A stretch of 37,408 bases of DNA from Acidobacteriota bacterium (lineage in GTDB: Bacteria > Acidobacteriota > Terriglobia > Terriglobales > Acidobacteriaceae). Position 1 is the stretch's first letter. The number at the start of each line of letters is the position of its first letter. The stretch covers positions 1 to 37,408 of the forward strand of contig JAGWRX010000033.1 in NCBI GenBank assembly GCA_028876395.1, read 5' to 3'. A program made the position numbers and the translations under genes. Shown here piece after piece: positions 8,489 through 16,580 of this stretch. Under the pieces are notes generated by a model. The model had not been told where the DNA came from. It did no database searches and worked only from the letters and a program-made list of their open reading frames with translations.

Positions 8489-10096
8489 ATGGCAAGAGCG
8501 CAGCAGGTGGACTTTCTGGTGATGGGCGCGGGCGTGGCGGGACTGCGCGCGGCGGTGGAGCTGGCCGATCACGGCGATGTGCTGGTGGTCACCAAGGAGT
8601 CAGTGGGCGAGTCCAACACCCACTACGCGCAGGGCGGCATCGCGGTGGCCATGGAGGGCGAGGCAGACGTGGCGCTGCACCTGAGCGACACGGTGGCCGC
8701 CGGCGATGGCCTGGTGTACCTGCCCGCGGCTCACACGCTGGTGGAAGAGGGGCCGCTGCGCGTGACCGAGCTGATCGAGTGGGGCGCGCACTTTGACAAG
8801 GAGAACGGCAGGCTGCTGCGCACGCGCGAGGGCGCGCACTCGCTGCCCCGCATTCTGCACGCCAACGGCGACGCCACGGGCGCGGAGATCAGCCGGTCGC
8901 TGGCCGCGTTCGCGGGGGCGCATGAGCGCATCCGCTTTGCCGAGTGGACGACGGTCACCGGCCTTGTGGCTGTGGATGGCAGCGTGGTTGCCGTGGACCT
9001 GCTGGACCGCGAAGGCCTGCCGCAGCGCATCGGCGCGCGTTCGGTGCTCGTTGCGGCTGGCGGCGCGGGGCAGGTGTACTCCGACACCACCAATCCTGCG
9101 GTGGCCACCGGAGACGGCATTGCACTGGCCGCCGAGGCCGGGGCCGAGCTGGCCGACATGGAGTTCTACCAGTTTCATCCCACCGCGCTGTCGCTGCCCG
9201 GCGTGCCGCGCTTCCTGCTTTCCGAGGCGCTGCGCGGCGAGGGAGCCTACCTGCGCAACGACCGCGGCGAGCGGTTCATGGAGCGCTACCATCCGCTGCT
9301 GGAGCTGGCCCCGCGCGACGTGGTGGCCCGCGCCATTACGCGCGAGGGGATGGGCGCAGAGCCTGGCGCGAGCCGCGTGGTCCACCTGGACATGCGCCAC
9401 GTGAAAGACATCGACCTGCATCAGCGCTTCCCGGGCATCAGCGCCTTTCTTGCGCGGTATGGACTGGACCTGCAGCGCGATCTTATCCCCGTGCGCCCGG
9501 CGGCACACTACCTGATGGGCGGGATACGCACCGACCTGCATGGCCGCACCAGCCTGCGCGGGCTCTATGCGGCGGGCGAGGCAGCCTGCACGGGCGTGCA
9601 CGGCGCCAACCGGCTGGCCTCGAACTCGCTGCTGGAGGGGCTCGTTTTTGGCGCGCGGGCAGCACAGTCCATGCTGGCCGACGGGCTGCCGCTGCTTGCC
9701 GCGGATGCGCCGGAGAAGGTTCCCGCACACCTGACCGCGGGCGAAGAGGAGCGACTGGAGAACGTCATCACCGGCTTGCAGCACGCGATGTGGATGTATG
9801 CCGGACTGCTGCGCGAGGAGGCTACGCTGCGCGAGGGCCTGGCCGCACACGCGGCATGCGAGGCCGGCCTGGCGCAGTTTGCGCAGCAAGGGCGAGGCAC
9901 CCGCCGCCTTGCCGAGGCGCATGCCATGAGCCGCATAGCGCAGGCCATTCTGCACTCGTCGCTGGCCCGCACGGAGAGCCGCGGCGCGCACTTCCGCAAC
10001 GACTATCCCCACCGCGACGACGAGCGCTTCCTGAAGCACTCAGTCCTTCGGATGCACGAGGGGCGCGAAGAGCCGGTCGAGTTTGAAGCGTGGTAG
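8489..10096 (+). CDS. nadB: L-aspartate oxidase
   Basis: NadB oxidises L-aspartate to iminoaspartate with FAD, the first step of de novo NAD synthesis; NadA (13726-14859) uses the product. The 535-aa protein opens with the FAD dinucleotide fold (DFLVMGAGVAGLRAAVELA) and has the flavoprotein active-site pattern THYAQGGIAVA, then EFYQFHPTAL, LRGEGAYLRN, RDVVARAI, HYLMGGIRTD and the second FAD segment GANRLASNSLLEGLVFGARAA. A fumarate-reductase-type C-terminal helical domain follows. The ATG at 8489 is preferred; the open frame reaches 8429 but those codons do not resemble the family. No riboswitch like that of nadA is visible upstream. Confidence 0.95.
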   Translation: MARAQQVDFLVMGAGVAGLRAAVELADHGDVLVVTKESVGESNTHYAQGGIAVAMEGEADVALHLSDTVAAGDGLVYLPAAHTLVEEGPLRVTELIEWGAHFDKENGRLLRTREGAHSLPRILHANGDATGAEISRSLAAFAGAHERIRFAEWTTVTGLVAVDGSVVAVDLLDREGLPQRIGARSVLVAAGGAGQVYSDTTNPAVATGDGIALAAEAGAELADMEFYQFHPTALSLPGVPRFLLSEALRGEGAYLRNDRGERFMERYHPLLELAPRDVVARAITREGMGAEPGASRVVHLDMRHVKDIDLHQRFPGISAFLARYGLDLQRDLIPVRPAAHYLMGGIRTDLHGRTSLRGLYAAGEAACTGVHGANRLASNSLLEGLVFGARAAQSMLADGLPLLAADAPEKVPAHLTAGEEERLENVITGLQHAMWMYAGLLREEATLREGLAAHAACEAGLAQFAQQGRGTRRLAEAHAMSRIAQAILHSSLARTESRGAHFRNDYPHRDDERFLKHSVLRMHEGREEPVEFEAW

Positions 10097-10207
10097 CGAA
10101 GCGGCCAGCGGCCACTCATCCGCATCGGCTTTTGCGCTTCCGTCAAAACCAATCTGGTGCGGATTTCGATGGATGGAATGATGACGCGAAAATAATTTAC
10201 CGATTCT

Positions 10208-11068
10208 CTACTCGTGCGCGCTGACTGTCGTCCTCCACGACACCAGCCCGCACACAGCCAGAATCGCGCCGATGATGGCCAGCGAAAGCGTGATGGAGAT
10301 TTCGATCCAGGGCGCGGTTAGCATTTTGAACGCGACGAAGGCCAGCAGCGCGCCCAGGCCGTAGTGCAGATAACGCAAACGGTCAAGCAGCGAGGCCAGC
10401 GCAAAGTAGAGCGAGCGCAGACCCAGCACTGCCGCAATGTTTGAGGTGTAGACCACGAAGGGATTGTGCGAAACAGCCAGCACCGCGGGAATGGAGTCCA
10501 CGGCGAACAGCACGTCCGCGAGTTCGATGGCCAGAATCACCGGCAGCAGCGAGCCCGAGCCTACGTGCAGCCGCCGAATCCATCCCGGAATCGCGTCATG
10601 CGTGGAGTTGCCCTTGACCAGCCGCCACGCGGCATACAGCAGGAACAGCCCGAAGACCCACGGGATCCAATGGAAGCGCTCGATGAGCGTGATGCCGGCG
10701 GCGATGAAGAGGGCGCGCAGGATTACCGCTCCACCAACGCCCCAAAGCAGCGCATTGTGCTGGCGCCGTTCGCTCACGTGGAATCCCTGAAAGATCACCA
10801 TGAAGACGAAGAGATTGTCCACGCTGAGGGAAGTCTCAATGGCGTAGCCGGCCACAAATTCAAGCGCGGGCTGACGTCCCTGTTCCACGGCGATCCAGAC
10901 CGCAAAGCCCGCGGTGAGCAGGACCATCAGCGAAGTCCAGAGCCAGGGAATGATCTCTCCGTAGCGCGTCGCGCTTCTGCGCCCGGGCAGAAAGGAATCG
11001 ACCACCAGCAGCAGGACCACCGCCAGGTGAAACCCCAGCCACCATGTCCATGACACGCCCGCGATCAT
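10208..11068 (-). CDS. TerC/Alx-family integral membrane protein
   Basis: A 285-aa polytopic protein of the TerC family (Alx/YgjT-like), members of which have been linked to Mn2+ export and to metallation of exoenzymes. Two acidic signature segments are visible: AIETSLSVDNLFVFMVIF and ELADVLFAVDSIPAVLAVS, which carry the membrane-embedded aspartates and glutamates thought to bind metal. About eight or nine transmembrane helices are evident. The ATG at 11068 is chosen because the protein then starts directly before the first helix. It lies 87 bp downstream of the glutaminyl-cyclase-like gene. No yybP-ykoY riboswitch pattern was recognised upstream, so metal control is unknown. Confidence 0.9.
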   Translation of the reverse strand: MIAGVSWTWWLGFHLAVVLLLVVDSFLPGRRSATRYGEIIPWLWTSLMVLLTAGFAVWIAVEQGRQPALEFVAGYAIETSLSVDNLFVFMVIFQGFHVSERRQHNALLWGVGGAVILRALFIAAGITLIERFHWIPWVFGLFLLYAAWRLVKGNSTHDAIPGWIRRLHVGSGSLLPVILAIELADVLFAVDSIPAVLAVSHNPFVVYTSNIAAVLGLRSLYFALASLLDRLRYLHYGLGALLAFVAFKMLTAPWIEISITLSLAIIGAILAVCGLVSWRTTVSAHE

Positions 11069-11094
11069 ATGGTGAATGCTAACAGCAGACAGCG

Positions 11095-11119
11095 GACAGT
11101 TGAGCACGAGAGAACTGTC
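11095..11119. repeat. Inverted repeat upstream of terC
   Basis: A perfect 7-bp inverted repeat (GACAGTT at 11095-11101 and AACTGTC at 11113-11119) with an 11-nt spacer lies between the glutaminyl-cyclase-like gene and terC. No T tract follows on the minus strand, so it may be an operator or RNA hairpin rather than a terminator. Confidence 0.35.
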
Positions 11120-11155
11120 AGCTGCAAGCTGTGCGCTGTCTCTACCGCTGCGTCT

Positions 11156-12064
11156 CTATTTCTGATTGATCAGGCGGATGGTTTCCATGAAGACGTCGCC
11201 GTCGATGGTGAGGCTGCGGGCGCTGATCTTATCCAGCGTGTCCTGCGCCGTGTGGTGGTAGCTGTTGTTGGGCCCGTAATCGAGGTCGATGATATCGATG
11301 GAGGGCACGCCGCGCTGGACGAAGGCCATGTGGTCGTCCTCCACGGGCTCATCTTCCTGAAAGAAGTAACGCTCGTAGCCGAATTTCTTTGCCGCCTGGC
11401 GCACGAGTGAGACCAGCCAGTCCGCCGAGCGGCTCTCGCGCTGGATGTCGAGGTCCTTGTCGCCGATCATGTCGGCGAGCATGAAGGCCTTGATACGGCC
11501 GAGGGTGCCGTCGCGGCCCCATTTGGCGGCCAGGTGGCGGCTGCCGTAGGTCGAATCTGAGGCCGTCCAGCTTTTAATCGCTTCTTCGCCATCAAAGAAA
11601 ACCAGCCACACGGAGTAGCCGTCGAGCTTTTTTCCATGCGCAGTTTGTTCCCGCAACTGGTCGCCGATGGCCATCAGCAGGCCGGTCGTCGCGGCCCCGT
11701 CGTTGGCGCCGACAAAGTTGATGTTGCGCAGCGGATAGTTCGTCTCATAGTGCGAGGCCAGCACGATGACGCCGTCTTTTGTGCCCGGATAGCGCACGAT
11801 GAAGTTGCGCATGCTCACCGGGCCGATGGGGGTGTCGGCGGTGAAGGCGTCCTCTTCAAGCTGGTCATGCGCGAAGTGGCTGCGCAGAAACTGCTCGGCC
11901 TTTAGGTGTCCCTGGCTGGTGGGCCAGCGCGGTCCGATGGCGACGAACTGGCGGGCGTACTCAAAGGCGCGCTCGCCGTTGAAGTGCGCCTGGGCCTGCA
12001 CGGCGAGCGGAGCCACAAGCAGCAGCGTCGCGGCTGCGCGCTTCCAGAATGAGAAGCGCATCAT
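11156..12064 (-). CDS. M28-family glutaminyl-peptide cyclotransferase-like enzyme, exported
   Basis: A 302-aa protein with a cleavable signal peptide (about residues 1-26, ending AVQAQA) and an M28 alpha/beta fold. It resembles animal-type glutaminyl cyclase closely: ASHYETNY, GANDGA (D122 as Zn ligand), FFDGEEA (E160 catalytic, E161 Zn ligand) followed by DSTYGSRHLA, LADMIGD (D198), EDDHMAFVQRGVP and YHHTAQDTLDK (H271 Zn ligand). Such enzymes convert N-terminal Gln to pyroglutamate; other M28 members are aminopeptidases, so the exact activity is an inference. The ATG (12064) overlaps the tatC stop as ATGA, giving translational coupling; a second ATG follows immediately. No twin-arginine motif is visible in its signal, so it probably uses Sec. 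Confidence 0.85.
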   Translation of the reverse strand: MMRFSFWKRAAATLLLVAPLAVQAQAHFNGERAFEYARQFVAIGPRWPTSQGHLKAEQFLRSHFAHDQLEEDAFTADTPIGPVSMRNFIVRYPGTKDGVIVLASHYETNYPLRNINFVGANDGAATTGLLMAIGDQLREQTAHGKKLDGYSVWLVFFDGEEAIKSWTASDSTYGSRHLAAKWGRDGTLGRIKAFMLADMIGDKDLDIQRESRSADWLVSLVRQAAKKFGYERYFFQEDEPVEDDHMAFVQRGVPSIDIIDLDYGPNNSYHHTAQDTLDKISARSLTIDGDVFMETIRLINQK

Positions 12065-12852
12065 TTTGCGGTCTCCTTCGCATTGCGGCGCGAGGGGTGA
12101 ACCCACCACGCTACACCAATGCCAATCAGATAAAGCGCCAGCATGGGAATGGCATAGATGCACATGGTCCACGGGTCGGGGCTGGGCGTGATGATGGCGG
12201 CCACCAGAAACACGGCCAGGATCGCGTAGCGGATGTTCTTCCACAGAAAGCGGGGGCTGACAATGCCGAACATGGCCAGGAAGAAGATGAGCACCGGCAT
12301 CTCAAAGCTGATGCCCAGGCCGAGAATCACCGAGAGGAAGAAGCTACTGTAGTCCTCGATGGTGACCATCGGGGTAAAGTTGTGGCCGAATCCCACGATC
12401 AGGATTTTGATGGCGCCGGGCAGCACGTAAAAGTAGCCGAAGCTCGCACCCGATAGAAACAGCCCCACCGTGGCGGCCATGAACGGCACCACGAATCGGC
12501 GCTCGCGCTGGTAGAGTCCCGGCGCAATAAAGAGCCACACCTGGTAAAGAATGAAGGGCGAAGCAATGATCGCTCCGGCCAGCAGGGACACCTGCAAATC
12601 CAGGTTCAGGGCATCCATCGGATGGGTGAAGACCAGGGACTTGCCGATGCGCAGCAGCGGAGCCTGCAGCACCTCGACGATGCGATCGTGGAAGAACCAG
12701 CTCAGTGCAAATCCCGCGACAAGATAGAGCGCCGAGTGGACGATGCGCTTGCGCAACTCCTCGAGGTGCTCCATCAGGCTCATGCCGGGGAGTTCCGCAC
12801 GCTGAGACACCGCCTCGCGCGCCTTGCCGATTGCGTCCGCGGGGTCAACCAT
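12061..12852 (-). CDS. tatC: Sec-independent protein translocase TatC
   Basis: TatC is the six-helix receptor subunit that binds twin-arginine signal peptides. The 263-aa protein has the N-terminal cytoplasmic MSLMEHLEELRKRI motif (conserved in TatC), HPMDALNLDLQVSL in the periplasmic loop, PFILYQVWLFIAPGLYQRER, and the conserved TM4/5 region FGHNFTPMVTIEDY to SFEMPVLIFFL, ending with ITPSPDPWTMC. The N-terminal extension of about 23 residues before the motif is slightly long. The upstream tatA/B frame overlaps its start by 8 nt, and its own stop overlaps the cyclase start, so the three genes form one translational unit. Confidence 0.95.
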   Translation of the reverse strand: MVDPADAIGKAREAVSQRAELPGMSLMEHLEELRKRIVHSALYLVAGFALSWFFHDRIVEVLQAPLLRIGKSLVFTHPMDALNLDLQVSLLAGAIIASPFILYQVWLFIAPGLYQRERRFVVPFMAATVGLFLSGASFGYFYVLPGAIKILIVGFGHNFTPMVTIEDYSSFFLSVILGLGISFEMPVLIFFLAMFGIVSPRFLWKNIRYAILAVFLVAAIITPSPDPWTMCIYAIPMLALYLIGIGVAWWVHPSRRNAKETAK

Positions 12853-13381
12853 CGTGGCTTATTGCCTCCGTGGCAGTTTGAGTCGGTTGCGTCTCTGCCT
12901 GCTCCGCGGCAGCCTCGGCTGCCGGCCCCTCCAGCCCTGCCAGCCGCGAGGGCCGCGTGGCCGGCACCTGCTCGCCGGTAGAAGGCGGCTGAATGCGCGG
13001 CGTAATTTCCTCGGCCGGTTCCGCTGCCGGGGTGGTCTCGGGCGGATAGTGTGCTTCGCCGACATAGGGCGATTCAATCGCGTTGACCACGGGCAGCGGC
13101 TCGGCGGATACGGATTCCTGCGCCGGGGTGGCAAGCGCGAGGGTGCGCCGCTGCTCCTCTTCCTTCCTGCGGCGCTCGGCATCCTCGGCATTCCGCAACT
13201 CTTCTTCCATCTGAAACTTGAAGTCGTTAGAGGCTTTGCGGAACTCATACATGAGCTTGCCGATCTGGCGGCCAATCTGCGGCAGGCGGCGCGGTCCGAA
13301 CACGACCAGCGCCAGTACCATGAGGATGAGCGAGTCGGCCATGCTCAGGCTGGCGAATTCGATTGTCGGCGGGGCTCCCAT
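12845..13381 (-). CDS. tatB: Sec-independent translocase subunit TatA/TatB
   Basis: A 178-aa single-span subunit that works with TatC. A hydrophobic helix (about residues 14-28) is followed by the hallmark FGPRRLPQIGRQIGKLMYEFR amphipathic segment, then a charged coiled region (EEELRNAEDAERRRKEEEQ) and a long Pro/Ala/Glu-rich tail. The position beside tatC and the long tail favour TatB, but TatA cannot be excluded from sequence alone. The open frame extends to 13588; the ATG at 13381 is chosen because it places the helix at the N-terminus. An alternative ATG 13 codons later would shorten the helix. No separate second TatA is visible in the window. Confidence 0.85.
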   Translation of the reverse strand: MGAPPTIEFASLSMADSLILMVLALVVFGPRRLPQIGRQIGKLMYEFRKASNDFKFQMEEELRNAEDAERRRKEEEQRRTLALATPAQESVSAEPLPVVNAIESPYVGEAHYPPETTPAAEPAEEITPRIQPPSTGEQVPATRPSRLAGLEGPAAEAAAEQAETQPTQTATEAISHDG

Positions 13382-13577
13382 GCAGGCTAATGATACCTGT
13401 TCCCCGAGGGCGCTCACAAACGGAGTCGCCGGGAGCCTCGCCGACCCAGGTATCGAAGCCGTGTGGTTTAAATGTTCCTGTTTCATCTTTGTTAAAATGG
13501 GAAGCATTGGAAGCGTCCTTCGCCGGGCTGGATTCCCGGAACCCGCCGGCTTTGGGCCGCATCCAAGCATGTGAAAG
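13382..13577. other. Divergent intergenic region tatA/B - nadA
   Basis: The 344-bp gap between the divergent tat and nadA genes. Apart from the nadA riboswitch (13578-13725) it holds an AT-richer island around 13465-13500 with a TAAAAT hexamer. The remaining sequence has no gene I can support; the minus-strand frame open through it lacks a credible start. Confidence 0.5.
13493..13498 (+). promoter_or_regulatory. Candidate -10 element for the nadA transcript
   Basis: TAAAAT matches the TANNNT pattern and lies in the most AT-rich part of the intergenic region, about 80 nt upstream of the riboswitch. No good -35 is visible at 17 bp. It would give a leader that includes both riboswitch domains. 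Confidence 0.3.
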
Positions 13578-13725
13578 GGCTGCAACAACCCCGTGGATGG
13601 TTTTTCTCCGGCTTTCGATCATTTTCCGGCCGGAGACGAGAGCACATCCACTGCGGCCGCGTTAGCTTTCAACATCCCCGTCCGCCATTCCCACAAGGGA
13701 TGAGCCGGGCTGAAGGCGGAGTACC
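13578..13725 (+). promoter_or_regulatory. NAD+-I riboswitch (nadA motif), two tandem domains
   Basis: Two copies of the same fold precede nadA. Domain 1: P1 13578-13584 with 13652-13658 (7 pairs), conserved junction ACAACCCC (13585-13592), P2 13593-13599 with 13645-13651 (7 perfect pairs), apical stem 13605-13612 with 13629-13636. Domain 2: P1 13665-13671 with 13711-13717, junction ACATCCCC (13672-13679), P2 13680-13684 with 13706-13710, apical hairpin 13686-13692 with 13697-13702 around an ACAA loop. The CAACA-CCCC-G core matches the NAD+-I riboswitch known from Acidobacteriota nadA leaders. The 3' strand of domain-2 P1 (13711-13717) covers the AAGG ribosome-binding site (13713-13716) of the GTG start, so ligand binding should block translation of nadA. 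Confidence 0.88.
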
Positions 13726-14859
13726 GTGAAGCAGATTCTCGAAGAAGCCCCGGCGGGTGCGCCGGAAACCGGCAGCAGTTGCAGCCTCGATCACTACCTG
13801 TCGCTCCCCGACCACTCGATGGATGCACGCATCGCGGAGGCGCGCGCGAAGCTGGGCTCGACCACCATCCTGCTTGGCCACCACTACCAGCGCGACGAGG
13901 TGATCCGCTTCGCCGACTTCACCGGCGACAGCTACAAGCTCTCGAAGGCCGCGGCGGAAACAGACGCGCAGTACATTGTCTTCTGCGGCGTTCACTTTAT
14001 GGCGGAGAGCGCGGACATCCTGGGCCGCGACGGGCAGCAGGTCATCCTGCCGGACCTGAATGCCGGCTGCTCCATGGCGGACATGGCTGAAATCTCCCAG
14101 GTGGAAGACTGCTGGGAAGCGCTCGAGCGCCTGCATCTTTCGGACGAGACCATTCCCATCACGTACATGAATTCGAGCGCCGCCATCAAGGCTTTCTGCG
14201 GCGAGCGCGGCGGGCTGGTCTGCACCTCGTCCAATGCGGGCGCGGCCTTTCGCTGGGCCTTTGCCCGCGGCAAGCGCATCCTTTTCCTGCCCGATCAGCA
14301 CCTGGGCCGCAACACGGGCTATGCCATGGGGATTCCGCTGGAAGAAATGCCGGTGTGGGACCCGTGGGGTCTCCAGGGCGGACAGACAAAGGACAGTCTG
14401 GCCGCCAGCCGCGTGCTGCTGTGGAAGGGACATTGCGCGGTGCATCAGCGCTTCCTGCCCAGCCATGTGGATGAGGTCCGCGCCAAATACCCCGGCATCC
14501 AGGTCATCGTCCACCCCGAGTGCCGCTGGGAGGTCTGCCAGAAAGCCGATGCGCTCGGCTCCACGGAGCGGCTGATCGCGCTGGTTGACCAGGCGCCCGC
14601 GGGTTCCGTCTTCGCCGTGGGCACTGAGATTCACCTGGTGAACCGGATGGCGCGCCGCGCCGCCGCACAGGGAAAACACGTGATGACCCTGGACGACACC
14701 GGCTGCCTATGCACCACGATGTACCGCATCAGCCCGCAACACCTGGCCTGGGCGCTCGAAAATCTTGTCGAAGGTCGCGTGGTCAACCATATCAAGGTCA
14801 GGAGCAGCGTGAAGCAGTGGGCGCGCGTGGCCCTGGACCGCATGCTGGACGTGAAATAG
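13726..14859 (+). CDS. nadA: Quinolinate synthase
   Basis: NadA condenses iminoaspartate (from NadB) with dihydroxyacetone phosphate to quinolinate using a [4Fe-4S] cluster. The 377-aa protein has the three repeated subdomains: LGHHYQRDEVIRFAD (substrate-binding His and Tyr), the cluster cysteines C115 in LNAGCSMADM, C266 in IVHPECRWEV and most likely C329 in GCLCTTM, plus YMNSSAAIKA, CTSSNA and FLPDQHLGRNT. The start is GTG at 13726, placed 9 nt after AAGG and directly after the riboswitch. The riboswitch predicts repression when NAD+ is plentiful. nadC is not in the window. Confidence 0.96.
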   Translation: MKQILEEAPAGAPETGSSCSLDHYLSLPDHSMDARIAEARAKLGSTTILLGHHYQRDEVIRFADFTGDSYKLSKAAAETDAQYIVFCGVHFMAESADILGRDGQQVILPDLNAGCSMADMAEISQVEDCWEALERLHLSDETIPITYMNSSAAIKAFCGERGGLVCTSSNAGAAFRWAFARGKRILFLPDQHLGRNTGYAMGIPLEEMPVWDPWGLQGGQTKDSLAASRVLLWKGHCAVHQRFLPSHVDEVRAKYPGIQVIVHPECRWEVCQKADALGSTERLIALVDQAPAGSVFAVGTEIHLVNRMARRAAAQGKHVMTLDDTGCLCTTMYRISPQHLAWALENLVEGRVVNHIKVRSSVKQWARVALDRMLDVK

Positions 14860-14957
14860 GAGTAACGGGCGGCCGCTGGGGACCGGCAGCGGGCGTTCCG
14901 GCGGCAGAAACTGAATTCAGGTCATTTAAGCACAACCATTTTCCCGAAATTACGTTG

Positions 14958-14963
14958 TATTGT
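14958..14963 (+). promoter_or_regulatory. Candidate -10 element for the DUF2203 gene
   Basis: TATTGT (TANNNT) lies in an AT-rich island of the nadA-DUF2203 gap, 21 nt before the ATG and upstream of an AAGGA Shine-Dalgarno (14971-14975). The -35 is not recognisable. Confidence 0.3.
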
Positions 14964-14984
14964 AGTAACCAAGGAATTTTCCCC

Positions 14985-15425
14985 ATGAGAACTTTCACTC
15001 TCGACGAAGCGCAATCTCTACTGCCGGTGCTGGAGTCGCTGCTGAAGCGCGCGGTGGAAGGCAAGCGCTCAGCAGAACAGGCAGAGTCGGACATATCCGA
15101 TCTGGCCCAGCGCATCTACCTCGCTGGCGGCATGCGTGTGGACGTGGCCAAAGTGGCGCGGATGCGGGTGGATGCCGACACCCATCTGCAGCGCGTGCGC
15201 GAGACCGTGGCGGAAATTGACGCCATCGGCGTGCAGGTGAAGGACCTGGAAGCCGGCCTGCTGGATTTTCCATGCCGCGTGGATGACGAGGTGGTGCTGC
15301 TCTGCTGGCGCATGGGCGAGACCTCGATCGAGCACTGGCACACCGCCGAGTCGGGCTTCAAGGGCCGCCAGCCGGTCGATGAGCGCTTCCGCCGCCGCTC
15401 GAACTCCACCAAACGGCCGAACTAG
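14985..15425 (+). CDS. DUF2203 protein
   Basis: A 146-aa soluble protein of the DUF2203 family, function unknown. The recognisable pattern is the N-terminal FTLDEAQSLLPVLESLL, a long helical middle with several charged heptad-like stretches, and the C-terminal FPCRVDDEVVLLCWRMGE followed by IEHWHTAESGFKGRQP. The conserved W, H and E residues in the last part look like a binding pocket, but no activity has been assigned. The ATG has AAGGA 9 nt upstream; the longer open frame reaching 14709 overlaps nadA and is not real. The basic C-terminal tail (RFRRRSNSTKR) is variable in the family. Confidence 0.85.
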   Translation: MRTFTLDEAQSLLPVLESLLKRAVEGKRSAEQAESDISDLAQRIYLAGGMRVDVAKVARMRVDADTHLQRVRETVAEIDAIGVQVKDLEAGLLDFPCRVDDEVVLLCWRMGETSIEHWHTAESGFKGRQPVDERFRRRSNSTKRPN

Positions 15426-15460
15426 GGCTTTTTCAACAAGCAATCTAGAGTCGCCCGCCC

Positions 15461-16402
15461 GTGTACATCTCCGAGGACGAAGTTCGCGCGGTCCTGACCT
15501 ACGAAGCGCTGATTCCCGCCATTCGCCAGGCCCTGATGGACTACTCGGCCGGGCTGGTAAATCAGCCGCCGCGGACGATTCTGCGCGCGGGAAATGCGGA
15601 GGGCGCCAACAACGGCTGGTTTGCCGTGATGCCGGTGATCGCGGGCGACGTGATGGGCGTGAAGACCGTCAGCTTCTACCCCGGCAACGCGGAGCTGGGG
15701 CTGCCCACCCACCTGGCGATGATTGAGCTGCTGCGCCGCTCGACGGGCGAACCGCTGGCCCTGATGGATGGCACCCTCATCACGGAAATGCGCACCGCCG
15801 CTGTCTCCGCCGTCGCGTTTGCCGCGCTGGCGCCGCTCCACTTTGATGCCGCGCCGATGAGCCTGGGCATTCTCGGCTCAGGCGTGCAGGCGCATGCGCA
15901 CATCCAGGCGCTGCGGCTGGTGTGGCCCGCGCTGCGGGCTGAAGACATTCGCATCTGGAGCCGCACACGGGCTCATGCCGAACGGCTGGCGGCCAAGACC
16001 GGCGCGCGAGCCGCCGCCCTGGAAGAAGCCGCCGCGGCAGACGTGGTGCTGACGGCCACCAGCTCTCCTGAACCGGTATTGCAGGGGCGCCGGCTCGCGC
16101 CGAATGCGCTGGTGCTGGCCGTGGGAGCCACAGGCAACACCCTGCGCGAGCTGGACGACGAGGCCATGCGCACGAGTTTCGTGGTGGCCGAGTCCCGCGC
16201 CTCGGTCGAACGTGAATCAGGAGATGTGCGGCTCTCGGGCGCGCGCGTCGAGGCCGAGATCGGCGAGGTTCTGGCCGGGTCTGCATCGGGCGCGGTTCCG
16301 CGCAACGGGCGCATCGTCTTCAAGACCGTGGGCATGGCGATTGAAGACCTGACCGCCGCGCGACTGGTCTGGCAAGCGCGCACTGCTGCCGCTTCGGCGT
16401 AG
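15461..16402 (+). CDS. Ornithine cyclodeaminase / mu-crystallin family dehydrogenase
   Basis: A 313-aa NAD(P)-dependent enzyme of the OCD/mu-crystallin family. Visible features are the substrate-side residues in PPRTILR and MGVKTVSFYPGN, LMDGTLITEMRTAAVSA (with the conserved Lys replaced by an EMR segment typical of this family), the Rossmann glycine motif LGILGSGVQAHAHIQAL, RIWSRTRAHAERLA, and DVVLTATSSPEPVL. Family activities include ornithine cyclodeaminase, alanine dehydrogenase, ketimine reductase and Delta1-pyrroline-2-carboxylate reductase, and sequence alone does not separate them. The start is GTG at 15461, giving the usual short N-terminus. It follows DUF2203 by 35 bp and may be co-transcribed. 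Confidence 0.88.
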   Translation: MYISEDEVRAVLTYEALIPAIRQALMDYSAGLVNQPPRTILRAGNAEGANNGWFAVMPVIAGDVMGVKTVSFYPGNAELGLPTHLAMIELLRRSTGEPLALMDGTLITEMRTAAVSAVAFAALAPLHFDAAPMSLGILGSGVQAHAHIQALRLVWPALRAEDIRIWSRTRAHAERLAAKTGARAAALEEAAAADVVLTATSSPEPVLQGRRLAPNALVLAVGATGNTLRELDDEAMRTSFVVAESRASVERESGDVRLSGARVEAEIGEVLAGSASGAVPRNGRIVFKTVGMAIEDLTAARLVWQARTAAASA

Positions 16403-16580
16403 AAGCGCGGGGCCGGCCACGCTGTCCGCTTGCGATAACGCCGCGCAAGCGATTCCCGCCTTCGAGGCGTCTTTCTCTGCAGGGTGAAGTTACGCCGCGC
16501 GGGACGCGGCTGGCCCGCAGGCGGTACCCTTGTGTCTGGGGCACGAGCACGGAGAGCGAGTTTACGGCGGAGGAGCGGCA

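Noticed and set aside
8600..10039. 479-codon open frame antisense to nadB
   Set aside because: It shadows a clearly conserved gene in GC-rich DNA; its codons and protein sequence resemble no family.
11069..11155. yybP-ykoY Mn2+ riboswitch upstream of terC
   Set aside because: Considered because Alx-type genes often carry it, but the gap holds only a 7-bp inverted repeat and not the conserved core.
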